Below are positions 23,401 to 26,072 of a DNA stretch of 26,072 nt, one piece after another. The notes below the pieces were generated by a model. That model was not told where the DNA came from. It made no database searches and worked only from the letters and a program-made list of their open reading frames with translations. Position 1 is the first letter of the stretch, and each line of letters starts with the position of its first letter. A program made the translations under genes and the position numbers. The stretch is from Candidatus Margulisiibacteriota bacterium (GTDB lineage: Bacteria; Margulisbacteria; WOR-1; JAKLHX01; JBAZKV01): positions 1-26,072 of the forward strand of contig JBAZKV010000023.1 of the NCBI GenBank assembly GCA_041650635.1, in the 5' to 3' direction.

Positions 23401-26072
23401 TACTACGGTCAATTTACCTTCCGCTTCAAAAGTGCCTCCGCTGCGGATAAAATCCCCGTACACCGCCATGTTCTGCGGCCCTGACGCAAAAGAAGCGGTC
23501 CCGTCAGTTTGAGCAAAGGTCCCATTGACCGTATAATCCGTTAGGGCTACTCCCGTAAAAGAGCCCGAGCCGGAGATCAGAAGATCATAGTAAGAGGTGC
23601 CTCCTGCCCCGGCCTGCAGGGTATAGCTGCCTCCTCCGGCGTATTCCACAGTTCCCGAAGAAGTATAATTGACAAAACTCCCGCCAAGAGTTTCGCTCCC
23701 GTTCACCTTGAGCGTACCTCTGTTGACAAAAGAGCCGGCAAGAGAAAGGTCATTGCTGTTCATGAAAAGCACTCCGTTGTTTATCAAAAGATCCGCACCC
23801 ACCGTCATGGAACCCGGAGCGTTGAACTGCGACAAAGCGCTTGAGGGATTTATCTCAAGGTTCCAATAAGCCGCGCCATAGCTCATCCCCGTCCCTGTTC
23901 CTGCATATTCCACCGTTCCGGAATCGGTATCTTTTGTAAACGAAAGCGTTTCGCTGCCGGAAACCCTCAGTTTTCCTGTGTTTGAAAAAACTCCCGGAGC
24001 AGTCAAATTGTATCCTGCGGTATCCAAGGTCCCGGCATCGATATAAAGGTCGGCGGGAGCCCCCATCCCGCTTCCCGTAATTGCTATTCCCGTAGTCTGT
24101 GTCACGGTGGCGCCGGGCTTTTGGACACTGATAGAGCCTCTGATCGTTCCGGCGCTCTGGGAAAGCACCGCATCGGCAGAACCAAGCAGTGTCACGGAGA
24201 GAATACTTGCTGCATTGGCATCCGACAGGATAAGGTCCCTAAATACTTTTGCGGCAATGGTGCTGCCTCCCCATTCGCTCCCTCCAAAATACACATAGCC
24301 GGTCTGAGCAGTTGAGGGAAATTCCAGGGTCCCGCTGACCGTGATCACCGGGCTTCCGCTTCCGACAACGCTGTAATCGCTTGAACCCGTGTTCTTGATC
24401 TTTACATCCGCCTCGGCCGTAAAACTGTTGTTCAGCGTTACCGTTGAAGAGCCGCTTCCGTCAAACATGACATTATAGAATAAGGCCGCTGCGGTCGTTA
24501 TGGAATATGAACTATCGCCTGCATAGAACCTGACTGTTCCGTTGTTGTGAGTGAATACTCCTCCTGTCCGGTTAAAGGTGTTGGCTACCGTTAGGATGCC
24601 CGAAGGCGCCTCAAAAGTCCCGCCGCTCTGGGTAAAAGTCCCGTCTCCTCCCATCATGCCCGCAGAAAGGGTCAGATTCCCTTCTCCTCCTTCAAAAATT
24701 CCGTCCGATTGAGAAAAGTTCCCGGCAGTAAGTGTTTTATTACCTATGTCATAAGTTCCTGCGCTTAGCGTAAAAGAACCTGCGGCCATTTCTCCCGAAA
24801 GCGAAGCATCGCTCTCTTGTCTGACCATAGCCCCGGGCTTGTTTATTATCCAGTCCCCGCTCATAGTTCCGGAAGACTGAGTAATGCTGACATTTGACCC
24901 TCCCACAAGATCAATATCCGAAGAGCAGGAAGCATTGCTGTCGGACATTATAAGGTCCCTGTATAGCGCCACTTTGAGCCCTGATCCAAATGTCACCTGC
25001 CCTGTCTGCACTGTCGAAGGAAATTCCAAAGTACCGTTCACCGTAATAACAGGGCTGCCGCTGCCAACAACGCTGTAATTGTCCGAACCCGTGTTCTTGA
25101 CCTTTACATCTGCCTCGGCTGTGAAATTGTTGTTCAGTGTCACCGTTGAAGAGCCGCTTCCGTCAAACAGGACATTATGAAATAAGGCCGCTCCGGTCGT
25201 TATTGAATATGAACTGCCTCCTGCGTAGAATGTGACCGTGCCGCTGTTGTGGTTAAATGTCCCGCCCGTCCTGTTGAATGTGTTTGAGATGGTAAGCGTA
25301 CCCGAAGGAGCCTCAAATGTCCCCCCGCTTTGGACAAAACCTCCGCTCAGGGTCAGGCCACCGTTAATACAGTCAAAATACCCTCCCGTCTGCGTATAAT
25401 CACCGGCGCTCAAAGAATAACTCCCGCATTCATAGCTGCCCGCTGCAAGAGTAAAACTGGAGGTCTCGTCCCCGGGTCCGCTGCCGGATACAGTAATATT
25501 GCTGCCCTGCACGACTCTGTGATCCGGTTTGTTCACCGTTATATCCCCTGCAATGGTACCCGCGCTCTGCAAAATCGTTGCGTCAGTACTTCCTTCAAAG
25601 CTAACATTGGCGCTGCACGCCGCGTTCCCATCCTCTATCCTTAAGTCCCTGTAAAGTATTACGCTGAATGTCCCCCCCGTCATTTCGCTCCCGCCAAAAT
25701 ATACCTGCTTTGTCTGCGCGGTAGAAGGAAATTCCAGCGTGCCGTTCACCGTCATCACCGGGCTTCCCGTTGCCGTCACATTGTAGTTCTTACCCGTATA
25801 GGTGTTCTTTACCTCAACATCCGCCTCCACCGTAAAACTGTCCTTGAGAACTATGTTGTTGGCTTCAAAGCCGCCCATGTCGGAGTACAGGTCAAACCCC
25901 AGGTTATAAAATGCCGTCCCGCCGGCAGTTACATCGTATGTCTCCCGGTTTGCCATGAACTTTACTGTCCCGCTGTTGTGGTTAAATGTCCCGCCCGTCC
26001 TGTTGAATGTGTTTGAGATGGTAAGCGTACCCGAAGGAGCCTCAAATGTCCCCCCGCTTTGGACAAAACCTC
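20446..26072 (-). CDS. Giant repetitive surface protein, 5'-truncated by window edge
   Basis: The frame stays open to 26072, so the ATG at 25956 is internal and the true start is outside. At least 1875 residues are visible. From about 26072 to 23100 the protein is made of Gly/Ser/Thr-rich repeats (TFEAPSGTLTISNTFNRTGG, GSPVITVNGTLEFPST) of the kind that form beta-solenoids. From about 23090 to 21180 come fibronectin-III-like domains (YTWTRSSTNE.GFRILD; GILFENVTKG.SSGW) in 179-residue tandem units. An Ig-like segment follows, then an FlgD-Ig-like domain (TYPNPLDPAKATARISYTL, then NEVEWDGSDFGGRRLPNDIY). The last 24 residues are a hydrophobic helix ending WKRLKP, probably an anchor or sorting tail. 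It is likely an exported, surface-held adhesin or structural protein; substrate unknown. Confidence 0.88.
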   Translation of the reverse strand, partial: GFVQSGGTFEAPSGTLTISNTFNRTGGTFNHNSGTVKFMANRETYDVTAGGTAFYNLGFDLYSDMGGFEANNIVLKDSFTVEADVEVKNTYTGKNYNVTATGSPVMTVNGTLEFPSTAQTKQVYFGGSEMTGGTFSVILYRDLRIEDGNAACSANVSFEGSTDATILQSAGTIAGDITVNKPDHRVVQGSNITVSGSGPGDETSSFTLAAGSYECGSYSLSAGDYTQTGGYFDCINGGLTLSGGFVQSGGTFEAPSGTLTISNTFNRTGGTFNHNSGTVTFYAGGSSYSITTGAALFHNVLFDGSGSSTVTLNNNFTAEADVKVKNTGSDNYSVVGSGSPVITVNGTLEFPSTVQTGQVTFGSGLKVALYRDLIMSDSNASCSSDIDLVGGSNVSITQSSGTMSGDWIINKPGAMVRQESDASLSGEMAAGSFTLSAGTYDIGNKTLTAGNFSQSDGIFEGGEGNLTLSAGMMGGDGTFTQSGGTFEAPSGILTVANTFNRTGGVFTHNNGTVRFYAGDSSYSITTAAALFYNVMFDGSGSSTVTLNNSFTAEADVKIKNTGSSDYSVVGSGSPVITVSGTLEFPSTAQTGYVYFGGSEWGGSTIAAKVFRDLILSDANAASILSVTLLGSADAVLSQSAGTIRGSISVQKPGATVTQTTGIAITGSGMGAPADLYIDAGTLDTAGYNLTAPGVFSNTGKLRVSGSETLSFTKDTDSGTVEYAGTGTGMSYGAAYWNLEINPSSALSQFNAPGSMTVGADLLINNGVLFMNSNDLSLAGSFVNRGTLKVNGSETLGGSFVNYTSSGTVEYAGGGSYTLQAGAGGTSYYDLLISGSGSFTGVALTDYTVNGTFAQTDGTASFASGPQNMAVYGDFIRSGGTFEAEGKLTVVLAGALPARVEGSTLFYNLTCTSEGKALSFEAGAVQTVEGTAILKGGAGGVLYLRSSLPDTQWKLNPSGIRDISYVNVKDSYNTSATPINPENSVDSGNNTRWFGDPPIAPADFAAVSQSQTALGYTWTRSSTNESGFRILDELNAEKLLVLPAQTATSETGLLVNTQYTRKVEAYNDDGAATSETVSVYTSIEACAGATWEGIGENSITIHSSNEPSDLSAGSSGILFENVTAGTDSGWIKANTWASSGLVPGTAYSFRISTRNGDGVIRSTEEVGSKTTERMPTPEAPSSFEAAPVSASSLAYTWTRNSTNEAGFRILDGSDNIKVLVASSEVTTSESGMSANTSYTRKVQAYNSFGASTSETYSRYTSIEAASGISWEAITSSSITVHASNEPSNLYSGDSGILFENVTKGTSSGWIRTNTWVEAGLSPQTQYIYRAVTRNGEALLTATAEASQTTLPPSPTPEAPSEFRAVSSSTASLNYTWTRSSTNETGFRILDELDNIKALASSGEASASETGLSSNTRYTRKVQAYNSFGASTSETYSRYTSIEAASGISWEAVTSSSITAHASNEPANLSSGDSGILFENVTKGASSGWVRSNTWTSSGLEPSTYYNFRITTRNGNAVLSATQEASSRTLAESTINSPEAKAFSAVTTTVVQANWGANGNPDGTEYYCENTSKGTNSGWTALLEWKETALDASTAYSYRAKAKNASGLESAWAELGEAGTSGYSSFNYIKADGIKLLNEDIIRNKPELEIRALSSSTISENTFRLWIDNIQVSDGTQSPGGYDRISGSGSDIVFYYAPKTALDVGEHSLKFEVYDEAGSILMEERTSLKVREDKGVSGPVLTYPNPLDPAKATARISYTLNSDTDIILYLFDTAGKIVWKADYVSGLMGGKAGYNEVEWDGSDFGGRRLPNDIYLLRVVEKATGNMLGKSKVVILRSMSSVPDNERPNANSFAAVIGISLLGLLGAGGFLWKRLKP
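21611..22837. repeat. 537-bp tandem unit encoding paired fibronectin-III domains
   Basis: Equivalent points in successive copies (CAGCCGCTGC at 21611 and 22148, then the diverged match at 22685) are each 537 bp apart, or 179 codons. The first two copies are nearly identical around GILFENVTKG..SGW and EAASGISWEA, including long runs such as the shared stretch near 21745-21810 and 22282-22347; the third is diverged. Confidence 0.85.
25241..26072. repeat. 729-bp-period repeat with a 103-bp perfect match to the window end
   Basis: Bases 25241-25343 equal 25970-26072 without a difference; the spacing is 729 bp (243 codons). Diverged copies of the same unit continue near 24534. The repeats encode the beta-solenoid units of the giant surface protein. 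Confidence 0.9.

Noticed and set aside
25954..25956. ATG as the true start of the giant surface protein
   Set aside because: The frame continues upstream to the window end, and the upstream residues repeat an internal unit (FVQSGGTFEAPSG...), so the gene starts outside.

Overview
The window comes from an uncultured bacterium that I cannot place to phylum. The features that bear on identity are a minus-strand housekeeping block with overlapping genes, RNase J together with PNPase, the Amj-type lipid II flippase, a DUF366 protein, and two very large repetitive surface proteins, one ending in an FlgD-Ig-like domain. This mix recalls candidate-phylum genomes such as Margulisbacteria/Saganbacteria, Elusimicrobiota or Omnitrophota, but that is an impression rather than an assignment. 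All 16 genes I support lie on the minus strand, so transcription runs from high to low coordinates. No RNA genes, CRISPR arrays or insertion sequences were seen, and no gene-free stretch exceeds 300 bases.

Layout in transcription order. (1) 26072-20446: a giant surface protein with its N-terminus outside the window. It has beta-solenoid repeats, fibronectin-III-like repeats, an FlgD-Ig-like domain and a C-terminal membrane helix. (2) 20384-16120: purA, queC, a DUF366 gene, amj and ribF, joined by touching or overlapping stop/start codons. (3) 16108-13758: rpsO-pnp, with a promoter inside the end of ribF. (4) 13757-13618: a spacer with two hairpins. (5) 13617-10792: purL and a small lytic transglycosylase. 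(6) 10791-10701: a spacer with a palindrome-rich repeat. (7) 10700-7283: comEA, comEC and coaE. (8) 7175-1515: a gene resembling a stand-alone PPDK N-terminal (ATP-grasp-like) domain, then uvrB, dapA and rnj. (9) 1376-1: a second repetitive surface protein, cut by the window edge.

The genes serve nucleotide synthesis (purA, purL), 7-deazaguanine synthesis (queC), CoA and flavin cofactors (coaE, ribF), lysine/cell-wall precursors (dapA), wall assembly and remodelling (amj, lytic transglycosylase), RNA decay (rnj, pnp), translation (rpsO), DNA repair (uvrB) and DNA uptake (comEA, comEC). The two surface proteins are probably exported adhesin-like or appendage-like products.

The most interesting signals are these. 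Four genes (uvrB, purL, rpsO, coaE) share extended -10 promoters (TGN-TAWAAT type) placed so that transcription should begin at or within two bases of the start codon, with no Shine-Dalgarno; this points to leaderless mRNAs. purA has the same promoter type with a normal leader and Shine-Dalgarno, and acts as an internal contrast. PurL carries two in-frame insertions made of exactly five 7-bp units each. Both window ends fall inside near-perfect internal repeats, which looks like contig breakage at repeats. I found no convincing new defence or mobile system.
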